From NCBI RefSeq assembly GCF_002102155.1, contig NZ_LQOU01000064.1:1-64000 (forward strand): a stretch of DNA of 64,000 bases, given 5' to 3'. This DNA comes from Mycobacterium europaeum. Its GTDB lineage: Bacteria; Actinomycetota; Actinomycetes; Mycobacteriales; Mycobacteriaceae. The notes beneath the pieces are model-generated. The model saw nothing but the letters and a program-made list of their open reading frames with translations, searched no databases and was not told the origin of the DNA. Below are positions 49,075 to 59,479 of this stretch, in pieces (position 1 is the first letter of the stretch; every line of letters begins with the position of its first letter). A program made the position numbers and the translations under genes.

Positions 49075-50196
49075 TCAGGCGTGGGTGAGGCTGCGGTCCC
49101 AACCTTCGACGGACTCCGGGCTGCGCGGGCCCGGTCCCACGTAGATGGCCGACGGGCGCACCAGCTTGCCCAGCCGCTTCTGCTCGAGAATGTGCGCGCA
49201 CCAGCCGGCGGTGCGCCCGCAGGTGAACATCGCCGGCATCATGTTGGCCGGCACCTGGGCGAAGTCCAGGATCACCGCAGCCCAGAACTCGACGTTGGTC
49301 TCGATGGCCCGGTCCGGGCGACGCTCGCGCAGTTCGGCCAGCGCGGCCTGCTCCAGCGCCACCGCGACCTCGTGACGCGGCGCACCCAACCGCTCGGCGG
49401 TGGCGCGCAGCACCCGCGCCCGCGGGTCCTCGGCGCGGTAGACCCGGTGCCCGAAGCCCATCAGCTTGTCGCCGCTGTCGAGGATCTTCTTGACCAGGCC
49501 ACGGGCGTCGCCGGTGCGCTCGACCTCTTCGATCATCGGTAGGACCCGCGCGGGCGCCCCGCCGTGCAGCGGCCCGCTCATCGCGCCGATCGCGCCGGAC
49601 AGCGCGGCGGCGACGTCGGCGCCGGTCGAGGCGATCACCCGTGCGGTGAACGTCGACGCGTTCATGCCGTGCTCGGCGGCCGAGACCCAGTAGGCGTCAA
49701 TCGCTTCGACGTGCCTCGGGTCCGGCTCACCCTGCCATCGGGTCATGAAACGGGCTGTGACGGTTGAGCATTCGTCGATCACGCGCTGCGGGACGGCGGG
49801 CTGGTAGATGCCGCGGGCGGACTGCGCCACGTAGGACAGTGCCATCACCGAGGCCCGGGCCAGCTGGTCGCGGGCGGTGTCGTCGTCGGTGTCGAGCAGC
49901 GGCCGGTACCCCCATATCGGCGCCAGCATCGCCAGGCCCGCCTGCACGTCCACGCGCACGTCGCCGGTGTGGATGGGTAGCGGGAACGGCTCGGCCGGCG
50001 GCAAACCGCGGCCGAACCTGCCGTCGACCAGCAGGGCCCACACGTCACCGAAGGTGACCTGTTGGTTCACCAGATCCTGGATGTCGACGCCGCGGTAGCG
50101 CAGCGCGCCGCCGTCTTTATCCGGTTCGGCGATCTCGGTGGTGAAGGCGACGACGCCTTCGAGGCCGGGGACAAAGTTCTCGGGGACCACACTCAT
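49075..50196 (-). CDS. citA: Citrate synthase 2, CitA
   Basis: 373 residues, equal to the length I recall for Rv0889c. Catalytic residues lie in SAAEHGMNASTF and FGHRVYRAEDPR; SGPLHGGAPAR is the third signature. It condenses acetyl-CoA and oxaloacetate, as does gltA2 in this window, and probably serves as the alternative citrate/2-methylcitrate synthase. ATG 50196 (MSVVPENF) is the natural start; the open frame continues upstream through pdxH on the other strand but is not coding. Confidence 0.93.
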   Translation of the reverse strand: MSVVPENFVPGLEGVVAFTTEIAEPDKDGGALRYRGVDIQDLVNQQVTFGDVWALLVDGRFGRGLPPAEPFPLPIHTGDVRVDVQAGLAMLAPIWGYRPLLDTDDDTARDQLARASVMALSYVAQSARGIYQPAVPQRVIDECSTVTARFMTRWQGEPDPRHVEAIDAYWVSAAEHGMNASTFTARVIASTGADVAAALSGAIGAMSGPLHGGAPARVLPMIEEVERTGDARGLVKKILDSGDKLMGFGHRVYRAEDPRARVLRATAERLGAPRHEVAVALEQAALAELRERRPDRAIETNVEFWAAVILDFAQVPANMMPAMFTCGRTAGWCAHILEQKRLGKLVRPSAIYVGPGPRSPESVEGWDRSLTHA

Positions 50197-50268
50197 ACCG
50201 GAAATTCTCGCACCCCACCTTCGGGCGGACGCTACCGGCCGGTAGCAAGCCCCGGTAGCGTTGGCGCG

Positions 50269-50928
50269 ATGGCAGGACCAGACTCCGAACACCTGCAGCG
50301 CATGCGAGTGGAATACGGGTCGGCGGAAAAGGACGGCAGTCCCGATCTCGATACCGATTGGCTCGACGACGGTTGGGTTGCCTTGCTGCGCAAGTGGATC
50401 GGTGACGCCGAGCGGTCCGGCGTCGCCGAGCCCAACGCCATGGTGTTGGCCACCGTCGCCGACGGCAGGCCGGCCAGCCGGACGGTCTTGTGCAAGAGCG
50501 TGGACGAGGCCGGGATCACATTTTTCACCAACTATGACTCGGCCAAGGGCGCCGACCTGGCGGCGACGCCGTACGCGTCGGTGACGTTTCCCTGGTATCA
50601 GCTGGGCAGGCAGGTCCACCTCCGGGGCCCGGTGAGCAAGGTCACCCCGGAGGTCACCGAGGACTACTGGTCCAAGCGCCCGCGCGGCTCTCAGCTGGGC
50701 GCGTGGGCGTCGCACCAGTCCCGTCCGATCGCGTCGCGTCTGGCGTTGCTCGACCAACTGGCGGAGGTGACCGCACGCTTCGCCGACCGCGAGCAGGTCC
50801 CGGTGCCACCGGGCTGGGGCGGCTATCTGCTCGTTCCGGAGTCGGTCGAATTCTGGCAGGGGCGGGAGAACCGGTTGCATAACCGGATCCGGGTCACCGG
50901 CGCCCGGGTCGAGCGGCTCCAGCCCTGA
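50269..50928 (+). CDS. pdxH: Pyridoxamine 5'-phosphate oxidase PdxH
   Basis: FMN enzyme converting pyridoxine/pyridoxamine phosphate to PLP. 219 residues. N-terminal RMRVEYG; FMN site NAMVLATVADGRPASRTVL; YDSAKG and FPWYQLGRQVHLRGPVS; C-terminal FWQGRENRLHNRIR, the PdxH signature. In H37Rv pdxH is elsewhere (Rv2607 from memory), here it is divergent from citA. ATG 50269 follows a short intergenic region of 72 bases. Confidence 0.93.
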   Translation: MAGPDSEHLQRMRVEYGSAEKDGSPDLDTDWLDDGWVALLRKWIGDAERSGVAEPNAMVLATVADGRPASRTVLCKSVDEAGITFFTNYDSAKGADLAATPYASVTFPWYQLGRQVHLRGPVSKVTPEVTEDYWSKRPRGSQLGAWASHQSRPIASRLALLDQLAEVTARFADREQVPVPPGWGGYLLVPESVEFWQGRENRLHNRIRVTGARVERLQP

Positions 50929-50940
50929 AGGCGGGCCGGC

Positions 50941-51888
50941 GTGCGCGTCGTCCCGGCCGGTGTCGCCGCCGATGTGGCTGCCATCCTGGCTGACGTGGAC
51001 GAGATGGAAGCGGTGCGCCGCATCTGGCGCTCGCTCGGGCTGCCGGGCATCGTCGACGTGCACACCCATTTCATGCCCAAGTCCGTGATGGACAAGGTGT
51101 GGCGCTATTTCGACGACGCCGGCCCGTTGGTCGGCCGCCGCTGGCCGATCGCCTACCGCACCGACGAGGAGCAGCGGGTGCGCACACTCCGAGGATTCGG
51201 GGTGCGGGCGTTCACCTCACTGGTCTACCCCCACAAGCCGCAGATGGCGGCCTGGCTCAACGAGTGGGCGGCGTCCTTCGCCGCGGCGACGCCGGACTGC
51301 CTGCACACGGCGACGCTCTACCCCGAGCCCGGCGTCGAGGCCTACGTCCGTCGGGCCGTCGAGTCCGGCGCGCGGGTGTTCAAGGTGCACGTCCAGGTCG
51401 GCCGCTTCAGCCCCACCGATCCGCTGCTCGACCGGGCGTGGGGCGTCATCGAGGACGCCGCCGCCCCCGTCGTCATCCACTGCGGCTCGGGTCCGGTCCC
51501 CGGCGAACACACCGGCGCCGGCCCCGTCGCGGAGCTGCTGACGCGCCATCCCCGCCTGCGCCTGATCGTCGCGCACATGGGCATGCCCGAGTACACCGAC
51601 TTCCTGGACCTCGCCGACCGGTACGACGAGATCCGGCTCGACACCACGATGGCGTTCACCCCGTTCATGGAGGAGGCGATGCCGTTCCCGCGCACGGAAC
51701 ACCGGCGGCTGCGCGACCACGGCGACCGCATCCTGTTCGGCAGCGACTTCCCGAACATCCCGCACGGCTTCGTCGACGCGATGCGGGTGCTGACCCGGCT
51801 GCCGGGGGTCGACGACGACTGGCTGCGGAAGGTCTTTCACGACAACGCCGCTCGGCTGTTCGGGTTGGCCGCACCGATGGCCGGGTGA
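50941..51888 (+). CDS. Amidohydrolase-2-family metal hydrolase/decarboxylase
   Basis: About 315 residues, TIM-barrel family that includes ACMSD-type decarboxylases. Metal motif VDVHTHFMP, then VVIHCGSG, VAHMGMPEY and FGSDFPNIPHG with the conserved Asp. No lysine carboxylation site is evident. Start uncertain: GTG 50941, 12 bases after pdxH, or ATG 51004 which still keeps HTH. Likely co-transcribed with pdxH. Substrate unknown. Confidence 0.8.
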   Translation: MRVVPAGVAADVAAILADVDEMEAVRRIWRSLGLPGIVDVHTHFMPKSVMDKVWRYFDDAGPLVGRRWPIAYRTDEEQRVRTLRGFGVRAFTSLVYPHKPQMAAWLNEWAASFAAATPDCLHTATLYPEPGVEAYVRRAVESGARVFKVHVQVGRFSPTDPLLDRAWGVIEDAAAPVVIHCGSGPVPGEHTGAGPVAELLTRHPRLRLIVAHMGMPEYTDFLDLADRYDEIRLDTTMAFTPFMEEAMPFPRTEHRRLRDHGDRILFGSDFPNIPHGFVDAMRVLTRLPGVDDDWLRKVFHDNAARLFGLAAPMAG

Positions 51889-52105
51889 AGCCCCGCGCGC
51901 GGCCGTTCGGATCTTCTCCCGGGTGCGCGGGAGGGGCCGGGGGTGCCCGCGCGGCGGCGGGGGCGACTCGGCCTTCAGGTCGATATCGCGTCGGTGAAGT
52001 CGTGAGCGGCCACGACCGCCACCGCGTCGCCCGATGGATACGCTGGCAGCCTCCGCAAGGCCGACCCCGGGCAGGCACGCGAACGCGACAACGACTACCT
52101 TCACC

Positions 52106-52111
52106 TATAAG
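52106..52111 (+). promoter_or_regulatory. Candidate -10 box for gltA2
   Basis: TATAAG, 46 bases before the gltA2 GTG, in an otherwise GC-rich 269-base intergenic region. No clear -35 was seen, common in mycobacteria. The rest of the region (51889-52105) shows no gene. Confidence 0.45.
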
Positions 52112-52157
52112 CAGCTAGTCAGGGCAGCCATACCAGCCAGAGCGCAAAGGGGTTCTC

Positions 52158-53450
<1,293 letters not shown>

Positions 53451-53466
53451 CCACGCCGGAGTCGAG

Positions 53467-55038
53467 TCACAGCGAGGCCAGCACCGCCATGGCGGCGTTG
53501 TGCCCGCCGATCCCCGACACCGCGCCGCCGCGGCGGGCGCCCGAGCCGCACAGCATGATCCGCTCGTGCGCCGTTGCGACTCCCCATTGCCGCGCCGGGG
53601 TGTCCAGCGGGTCGTCGTCCTCGGCGAAGGGCCATGCCAAGCCGCCGTGGAAGATGTTGCCGGCCGTCATCCCCAGCGTGCGGTGCAGGTCCAGCGTGGT
53701 GGTCGTCTCGATGCACGGGCGACCGTGGGCGTCGCTCAGCAACACGTCCTGAATCGGTTCGGCCAGAACGGAATCCAGCGATGCCAGCACCGAGTCGGCC
53801 AGCCGGTCACGCAGGGCGCCGGAGTAGGTGCCGTCGAACAGCGAGTGGGGGGTGTGCAGGCCGAACACGGTCATCGTGTGCGCACCCGCGTCGCGCAGCC
53901 CGGCCGGCAGAATGCCGGGGTCGGTCAGCGAATGGCAGTACGCCTCGCACGGCAGGGGATCGGGCACCTCACCGACGGCTGCCCGCGCATACGCCGTATC
54001 CAGTTGCGTCCACGCCTCGTTGACGTGGAACGTCCCGGCGAAGGCCTGTTCGGGGGTGACGCTGTCGTCGCGCAACCGGGGTAGCCGCCGCAGCACCATG
54101 TTCACCTTGACCTGTGCGCCCTGGGCGGGCGGCGGGGGCCGTTCGCCGAGCAGCTGGGCCAGCACCGCCGGCGTGACACCCGCGAGGACGAAGCGGGCCC
54201 GGATCAGGCGCTCCGTCTCGCCGGTGCGGTAGCGGACCAGCCCGTCCGGTTCGATGGCGTAAACCTCTGCACCCGTGCTGATTTCGGCACCGTGGTGGAC
54301 GGCGGCGGCCGCCAGGGCCTGAGTCAGCGCGCCCATTCCGCCGACGGGCACGTCCCAGTCCCCGGTCCCGCCGCCGAGTACGTGATACAGAAAGCAGACA
54401 TTCTGGATCAGCGACGGGTCGCCGAGGCGAGCGAACGTTCCGATCAGTGCGTCGGTCGCGATCACGCCGCGGACCACGTCGTTGCCGACGGCGGCGGTGA
54501 TGGCGTCTCCGATCGGCTCGTCGATCAAGGCCTGCCACGCGTCCGCCGCTTGGTGCCCGCCGCTGTCCACGACGTGCCGGCGCGCCTGTTCGCGGGTGCG
54601 CAGCGGTTCCAGCAGCGTCGGCCACAGCGGCCGGGTCACCAGCCGGCAGCGTCGGTAGAAGGCGGCGAACCCCTGCGCATCGGGGCCGGCGCCGATCGCG
54701 GGGAACGTGTCGCCGCCCGCCCCGATCAGCAGCCCGCGGCGGCCGTCGGTGCCGGGGTCGGGCGTGTACGAGGAATACCGCCGCCGGGCCAGTCGCACGG
54801 CGGCGCCCAGGTCGTCGACGATGCGGGGCGGCAACAGGCTGACCAGGTAGGAGTACCGCGACAGCCGAACCCCGACGCCGTCGAAGGCCTGAGCCGAGAC
54901 GGCCGCTCCGCCAACGTGTCCCAGCCGCTCGAGCAACCGCACCCGCAGGCCCGCCCGAGCCAGATAAGCCGCCGCCACCAGGCCGTTGTGACCGCCCCCG
55001 ACAACGACGACGTCGACATCCCCCGGGTGCGGGCTCAG
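53467..55038 (-). CDS. FAD-dependent phytoene-desaturase-like oxidoreductase (Rv0897c-like)
   Basis: About 523 residues of the NAD(P)/FAD carotenoid-desaturase/isomerase family. The Rossmann dinucleotide motif is DVVVVGGGHNGLVAAAYLA and the C-terminal FAD motif MLCGSGARRGGAVSG. The reading frame upstream of GTG 54978 encodes the first half of the Rossmann motif, so that GTG cannot be the true start. No ATG, GTG or TTG occurs in frame upstream before unlike sequence; the only codon that fits is CTG 55038, overlapping the TGA of the DUF2630 gene. Substrate unknown. Confidence 0.83.
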   Translation of the reverse strand: MSPHPGDVDVVVVGGGHNGLVAAAYLARAGLRVRLLERLGHVGGAAVSAQAFDGVGVRLSRYSYLVSLLPPRIVDDLGAAVRLARRRYSSYTPDPGTDGRRGLLIGAGGDTFPAIGAGPDAQGFAAFYRRCRLVTRPLWPTLLEPLRTREQARRHVVDSGGHQAADAWQALIDEPIGDAITAAVGNDVVRGVIATDALIGTFARLGDPSLIQNVCFLYHVLGGGTGDWDVPVGGMGALTQALAAAAVHHGAEISTGAEVYAIEPDGLVRYRTGETERLIRARFVLAGVTPAVLAQLLGERPPPPAQGAQVKVNMVLRRLPRLRDDSVTPEQAFAGTFHVNEAWTQLDTAYARAAVGEVPDPLPCEAYCHSLTDPGILPAGLRDAGAHTMTVFGLHTPHSLFDGTYSGALRDRLADSVLASLDSVLAEPIQDVLLSDAHGRPCIETTTTLDLHRTLGMTAGNIFHGGLAWPFAEDDDPLDTPARQWGVATAHERIMLCGSGARRGGAVSGIGGHNAAMAVLASL

Positions 55039-55298
55039 CTCAGGTAGCCCTCGACCTCGTCGGGCGGGCGCACCTCGGCCTCGCGCGGGTCGCCGCCGGT
55101 GTCACGCAGCGCCCGCCGTTGCCGCAGCAGGTCCCAGCACTGGTCGAGCTCGACCTCCACCCGCCGCAGGCGATCGTGCTCCTCCGATTCGGTGATGTCG
55201 CCTTGCTGCAGCTGCGCCCGCAGGGTTTTCTCCTCGGCGACCAGGTTTCGGATGTGTGCCAGGGTTTCGCTGTCGGTCGGTTTCTTGCCGTTGCCCAT
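55035..55298 (-). CDS. DUF2630 protein (Rv0898c-like)
   Basis: 87 residues, a charged helical protein with coiled-coil-like heptads (LRAQLQQGDITESEEHDRLR and VELDQCWDLLRQRRAL). Conserved in actinobacteria, function unknown. Length agrees with the H37Rv equivalent. Its stop overlaps the start region of the desaturase-like gene, so the two are coupled. The ArfA/OmpATb cluster that follows in H37Rv is absent here; prrB comes next. Confidence 0.85.
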   Translation of the reverse strand: MGNGKKPTDSETLAHIRNLVAEEKTLRAQLQQGDITESEEHDRLRRVEVELDQCWDLLRQRRALRDTGGDPREAEVRPPDEVEGYLS

Positions 55299-55350
55299 CG
55301 CTCCAGTGTGCCCGACCCGTCGGGGGCCGACCCGGTAGCCGGCGGATGCG

Positions 55351-56691
55351 TTAACTGGGGCCCGGCAGCCGCAGCACCAGCCGCGCGCCGCCCAGCGGGC
55401 TGCTTTCCAGTGCAGCGGTCCCGCGATGCAGGTGGGCCTGCTGGGCCACCAGCGCCAGCCCCAGCCCGGAGCCCGAATGCGAGGCGGTCGATCCGCGAGA
55501 GAACCGCTCGAACACCACGTCGCGTTCGTCCTCGGGCACCCCGGTGCCGTTGTCGTCGATGGCGATTTCCACCCCGGCGCGCGAGCTGACCGCCGAGAGC
55601 TGCACGCGGGTCGCGCCGCCGTGCTTGACGGCGTTGGCGATCGCGTTGTCCACCGCCAGACGCAGGCCGGCCGGCAGGCCGACGATGATGCAGGTCGGCG
55701 ACGGCACCAGCGACACGTCGAGATCGGGATAGATGCGCATCGCGTCGTGGGCGGCGCGGTCCAACAGCTCGGTGATGTCGACCGGCACGTGGTCGTCGGA
55801 CGTCGACAGTTCGCCCTGGGCCAGCCGCTCGAGGGCGCTCAGGGTGGCCTCGATCCGCGACTGGGTGCGGATGACGTCGCTGAGCACCTCTTTGCGTTGG
55901 TCGTCGGACATGTCCAGGGTGGCCAGCACCTCGAGGTTGGTGCGCATCGCGGTCAGGGGAGTGCGCAGCTCGTGCGACGAGACGGCGGCGAAGTCGCGGG
56001 CCGATGCCAGCGCCTCCTTGGTCCGGTTCTGCTCGTTCCAGATGCGCTGCAGCATGCCCCGCATGGCTTCGGCGATCTCGACGGCCTCGGTGGCGCCGTG
56101 CACCTCCACCCGCGGCGCCTCGTCGCCGGCGTCGATCGACCGGGTCTGCTGCGCGAGCTGTTTGAAGGGGCGCACCGCGAACGCGGCCAGCAGCCAGGCG
56201 AACACCGCCGCCGCGCCAATGGCGAAGCCACAGATCAGCAACACCCGCCGGTGCAGGTTGTTGGTCTCGGCGACGGTCGCGTCATAGGTCGCGCCGACGG
56301 CCAGCGACGTGGGCTCCGGCGCGGGAATCTCCACCGTCCGCACCCGGTAGCGCACGCCTTTGACGTAGGCGTCGGCGTAGTCGACGCCCAGCTTGGGCAG
56401 CGTGACGCCCGAGTTCGACTTCACCACGTTGCCGCGGCGGACCGTCATGATGGCGTCGTTGTCGTTGGGGGAGCGGGGGATTTCGTCGAGACCGCTGGGC
56501 AGGAAGGGGATCGCGAAGCCCGCGGCCTCGTCGAGGCGGCGGTCCAGCCGCTCCTTGCGGTCGTTGGTGATGCCCACCCAGACGACGACGCCGACGATGA
56601 GGACGGGAATCGCCGCGCCGATGACTGTCGCGACCACCACCCTGGCGCGCAGCGAGGGCGTACGGGTGAGGATTCGGGACAGAAAGTTCAT
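55351..56691 (-). CDS. prrB: Sensor histidine kinase PrrB
   Basis: 446 residues, as in M. tuberculosis. First membrane segment VVVATVIGAAIPVLIVGVVV (about 18-40), extracytoplasmic sensor region (about 45-175), second membrane segment LLICGFAIGAAAVFAWLLAA, HAMP, dimerisation helix with phosphorylated His in VSSHELRTPL, and ATPase domain (NAIANAVKHGG; DNGTGVPEDERDVVFERFSR; GSGLGLALV). Phosphorylates PrrA; the pair is essential and important early in macrophage infection. Follows prrA by 15 bases. Confidence 0.95.
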   Translation of the reverse strand: MNFLSRILTRTPSLRARVVVATVIGAAIPVLIVGVVVWVGITNDRKERLDRRLDEAAGFAIPFLPSGLDEIPRSPNDNDAIMTVRRGNVVKSNSGVTLPKLGVDYADAYVKGVRYRVRTVEIPAPEPTSLAVGATYDATVAETNNLHRRVLLICGFAIGAAAVFAWLLAAFAVRPFKQLAQQTRSIDAGDEAPRVEVHGATEAVEIAEAMRGMLQRIWNEQNRTKEALASARDFAAVSSHELRTPLTAMRTNLEVLATLDMSDDQRKEVLSDVIRTQSRIEATLSALERLAQGELSTSDDHVPVDITELLDRAAHDAMRIYPDLDVSLVPSPTCIIVGLPAGLRLAVDNAIANAVKHGGATRVQLSAVSSRAGVEIAIDDNGTGVPEDERDVVFERFSRGSTASHSGSGLGLALVAQQAHLHRGTAALESSPLGGARLVLRLPGPS

Positions 56692-56706
56692 CGCCGCTCT
56701 ACCTGG

Positions 56707-57417
56707 TTACTGCATGCGCAGCACGAACCCAACTCCGCGGACGGTGTGCAGCAGCCGGGGACCGCCATTGGCCTCCAGCTTGCGGCGCAGGTATCCGATG
56801 AACACGTCGACCACGTTGGTGTCGGCGGCGAAGTCGTACCCCCAGACCAGCTCCAAGAGCTGCGCCCGGGACAGCACCGCGGTCTTGTGCTCGGCCAGCA
56901 CCGCCAGCAGGTCGAACTCCCGCTTGGTCAGGTCGACGTCGACGCCGTTGACCCGGGCCCGGCGACCGGGGATGTCGACCTCCAGCGGGCCCACCGTGAT
57001 GGTTTCCGACGAGGAGGTTGCCGTTGCGCCGCGGCGACGCAGCAGCGCCTTCACCCGCGCGACGAGTTCGGCCAGGACGAACGGTTTGACCAGGTAGTCG
57101 TCCGCGCCCGCCTCGAGCCCCGCCACCCGGTCGTCGACCGAGCTGCGGGCCGACAGCACGCAGACCGGGACGTCGTTGTCCATCGCCCGCAGCGCCGTGA
57201 CGACGCTGACGCCGTCCAGCACGGGCATGTTGATGTCCAGCACGATCGCGTCCGGGCGGGTCTCGGTGGCGCTGCGCAGGGCTTCGGCGCCGTCGACCGC
57301 GGTCGACACCTCGAATCCGGACAGCCGCAGGCCGCGTTCCAGCGAGGCGAGCACGTCGGAGTCGTCGTCGACGACCAAGACGCGGGGTGAGGTCCCAGCA
57401 GTGTCCATGCCGCCCAT
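56707..57417 (-). CDS. prrA: Response regulator PrrA
   Basis: 236 residues, OmpR/PhoB type. Receiver domain with acidic pair VDDDSD, phospho-acceptor Asp61 in VLDINMPVLDG, and conserved Lys in LVKPF; C-terminal winged-helix domain (TKREFDLLAVLAEH; DVFIGYLRRKLE; VRGVGFVL). Almost identical to the M. tuberculosis protein from memory. ATG 57417 (MGGMDT) is used; ATG 57408 would give the 233-residue form. First gene of prrA-prrB. Confidence 0.96.
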   Translation of the reverse strand: MGGMDTAGTSPRVLVVDDDSDVLASLERGLRLSGFEVSTAVDGAEALRSATETRPDAIVLDINMPVLDGVSVVTALRAMDNDVPVCVLSARSSVDDRVAGLEAGADDYLVKPFVLAELVARVKALLRRRGATATSSSETITVGPLEVDIPGRRARVNGVDVDLTKREFDLLAVLAEHKTAVLSRAQLLELVWGYDFAADTNVVDVFIGYLRRKLEANGGPRLLHTVRGVGFVLRMQ

Positions 57418-57592
57418 TTTGCCTGATCGCCGAACGCGGCGTCGCCATGGCCGGGCCGCCGCTGCCCAAAAGGTTACGTTTTCGACGCTGCGCCGCAACT
57501 GGCCGTTGATGTCTGCGTATCGGTGCCGAAACCGGTTGTGGCGAAGCCTGTTTCGCTTCCCGCGCCGCTTGTGGTCGACGGGAGGGCGTCGA

Positions 57593-58732
57593 TCACTCCG
57601 TGGCGAGCCCGCTCAACCGCACCGCCAGCTGCCGCCGCACCGCGGGAATCTCCGCGGCCAGGCGCATTCCGGCGTTGCGCAGGGGGCGCAGCGGGCGCGG
57701 CAGCGTCGCGACGCGGGTCAGCCGTCCGGTCAGTTTCAGCACCCGCTCGGCGCGTTGGCGCTGCGCGGCGCTGTAGGCGTCCAGCGCGGCGTCCGGGCCA
57801 CCCCGCAGGACCTCGGTGAGCGCGCCGGCCAGGGCCACCGCGTCGGTGATCCCGAGGTTCATGCCCTGGCCCCCGGCCGGGCTGTGCACGTGGGCCGCGT
57901 CGCCGGCCAGCAACAACCGGCCGGCCCGGTAGCTGTCGGCGACGCGGTGCTGAATGTGGAACCGCGACCCCCAGACCAGGTCGGTCACGACCGTTCGCCC
58001 CGGCCCGAAGCCACGGGTGTCCAGCAGTGCCTGCACAAACCGCGCCGACGGCAGCTGCGGTGCCGCGGTGGTCGGCGCGACGACGCGGAAGATGTCGCCG
58101 GGCAGCGGCGCCAGGACGGTCAGGCCATCTTTGGCGTAGAACAGGATCACCTCGTCGCTGGGCGCTTCGCCGGTCACGCGCACGTCGGCGAGCGTGAAAG
58201 ACTCGGCGAATTCCCCTCCGGCGAAGCCGATTCCGGCTTCCGTGCGGACGGTGCTGTGCATGCCGTCCGCCCCGACGGCGTAGCCGGCCCTGATGGTGTC
58301 GCCGTCGTCGAACGTCGCGGTCACCCCGGTGCCGTCCTGGGTGATGCGGCTCAGCGCCTTGGGCCGGACGACGTCGCCGCCCAGTTCGCGCAGCCGCTCG
58401 AGCAGCAGCCGCTCGGTGTCGGCCTGCGAGAGCATCAGGGTGTACGGGTGTTCCGTCGGGAGCGTGCTGAAGTCGACGGGGAACAGCACGCGCCGGCCCT
58501 GCCGCATGGTGAACCGCGGCGCGATCAGCCCGGCCTTGACCATTCGGCGGGTCACGTCGAGCTCGTCGAGCGCCTCGAGGGTGCGGGCGTTGACGGCGGC
58601 GGCGCGGGAGGTGTTGGCGCCCGCCGCCAATTTGTCGACCACCACCACGCGAATCCCGCGGGCTTGGAGCGCGGCGGCGAGCGTGAGGCCGGTAGGGCCT
58701 GCGCCGATCACCAGGACGTCGGTGTCTTTCAT
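57593..58732 (-). CDS. FAD-dependent aromatic-hydroxylase-type monooxygenase
   Basis: 379 residues, class A flavoprotein monooxygenase family. GxGxxG motif VLVIGAGPTGLTLAAAL at the N-terminus, the DG fingerprint VGADGMHSTVR, and the GD motif LLLAGDAAHVHSPAGGQGMN. Substrates of this family are usually phenols, quinones or antibiotics. Divergent from a TetR regulator with two operators between, so probably induced by its substrate or a toxic compound. Lies between prrA and accD3, not there in H37Rv. Confidence 0.88.
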   Translation of the reverse strand: MKDTDVLVIGAGPTGLTLAAALQARGIRVVVVDKLAAGANTSRAAAVNARTLEALDELDVTRRMVKAGLIAPRFTMRQGRRVLFPVDFSTLPTEHPYTLMLSQADTERLLLERLRELGGDVVRPKALSRITQDGTGVTATFDDGDTIRAGYAVGADGMHSTVRTEAGIGFAGGEFAESFTLADVRVTGEAPSDEVILFYAKDGLTVLAPLPGDIFRVVAPTTAAPQLPSARFVQALLDTRGFGPGRTVVTDLVWGSRFHIQHRVADSYRAGRLLLAGDAAHVHSPAGGQGMNLGITDAVALAGALTEVLRGGPDAALDAYSAAQRQRAERVLKLTGRLTRVATLPRPLRPLRNAGMRLAAEIPAVRRQLAVRLSGLATE

Positions 58733-58758
58733 GGCGGGCTCCTCTCCTTGAGCTGTTA

Positions 58759-58774
58759 GTCAACGCTTGTTGGC
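58759..58774. promoter_or_regulatory. TetR operator, copy 1 (monooxygenase side)
   Basis: GTCAACGCTTGTTGGC, in the 104-base region between the monooxygenase and its TetR. It matches the second copy at 14 of 16 positions and is a near-palindrome (CAAC/TTGTTG). It lies 27 bases before the monooxygenase start, able to block it. Confidence 0.6.
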
Positions 58775-58806
58775 ATAACCCCATGGTCGCGCGCCTTCCG
58801 CCCTAT

Positions 58807-58822
58807 GTCAACAGTTGTTGGC
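58807..58822. promoter_or_regulatory. TetR operator, copy 2 (regulator side)
   Basis: GTCAACAGTTGTTGGC contains the perfect palindrome CAACA-GT-TGTTG. The starts of the two copies are 48 bases apart. It lies 14 bases before the TetR ATG, and a further half-site-like CAATCGTTGGC runs up to the start codon. Confidence 0.6.
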
Positions 58823-58836
58823 CTACAATCGTTGGC

Positions 58837-59388
58837 ATGAGGAGATCGTCGGACGAAACCAAGGCGGTGATCCTGGCGGCGGCCCGCGAGCGGTTCGGCG
58901 CGGTGGGCTTCCAGGGCGCGACGATTCGGGCCATCGCCGCCGACGCGGGGATCGATCCCGCGATGGTCATGCGGTATTACGGCAGCAAGGACAAGCTGTT
59001 CGCCGCGGCGGCCGAGTTCGACCTGCGGTTCCCCGACCTCGCCGCGGCCGACCCGACCCAGGTCGGGCGGTCGCTGGTCCGGCATTTCCTCGAACGCTGG
59101 GAGGGCGACGAGGCGCTGGTGATCCTGCTGCGGTCCAGCGCCACAAATGGCGAAGCGGCGCAACGGATGCATGAGATCTTCGGAAAGCAGATCCGGCCGC
59201 TGGTGTCCTCCTTCGCGCCGCCGGAGCAGGTCGGCGTGCGGGCCGGGCTCATCGCCACCCAGATTCTCGGGATGGCCTTGTGCCGCTTCGTGCTACGGCT
59301 TCCCCCGGTCGTGGAGATGACCCGCGACGAGATCGTCGAGTGGCTGGGCCCGACCATTCAGCGCTATCTCGGCCTGCCAGAGGGGTGA
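58837..59388 (+). CDS. TetR-family regulator
   Basis: 183 residues. Helix-turn-helix at about 10-55 (AVILAAARERFGAVGFQGAT, then AADAGIDPAMVMRYYGSKDK) and a C-terminal domain of the TetR_C type with AGLIATQILGMALCRFVLR. ATG 58837 (MRRSSDE) is chosen because the upstream in-frame ATG 58783 would translate through the operators. Regulates the divergent monooxygenase by position. Confidence 0.87.
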   Translation: MRRSSDETKAVILAAARERFGAVGFQGATIRAIAADAGIDPAMVMRYYGSKDKLFAAAAEFDLRFPDLAAADPTQVGRSLVRHFLERWEGDEALVILLRSSATNGEAAQRMHEIFGKQIRPLVSSFAPPEQVGVRAGLIATQILGMALCRFVLRLPPVVEMTRDEIVEWLGPTIQRYLGLPEG

Positions 59389-59479
59389 CTCACCAGGCAT
59401 AAACGACGGTGACGTTTTGCGGGGCAATGTCGTGTGCGTGGTTGATGTGTCGCGGGCGCCGGCGGCGCCGTCGGACGCG

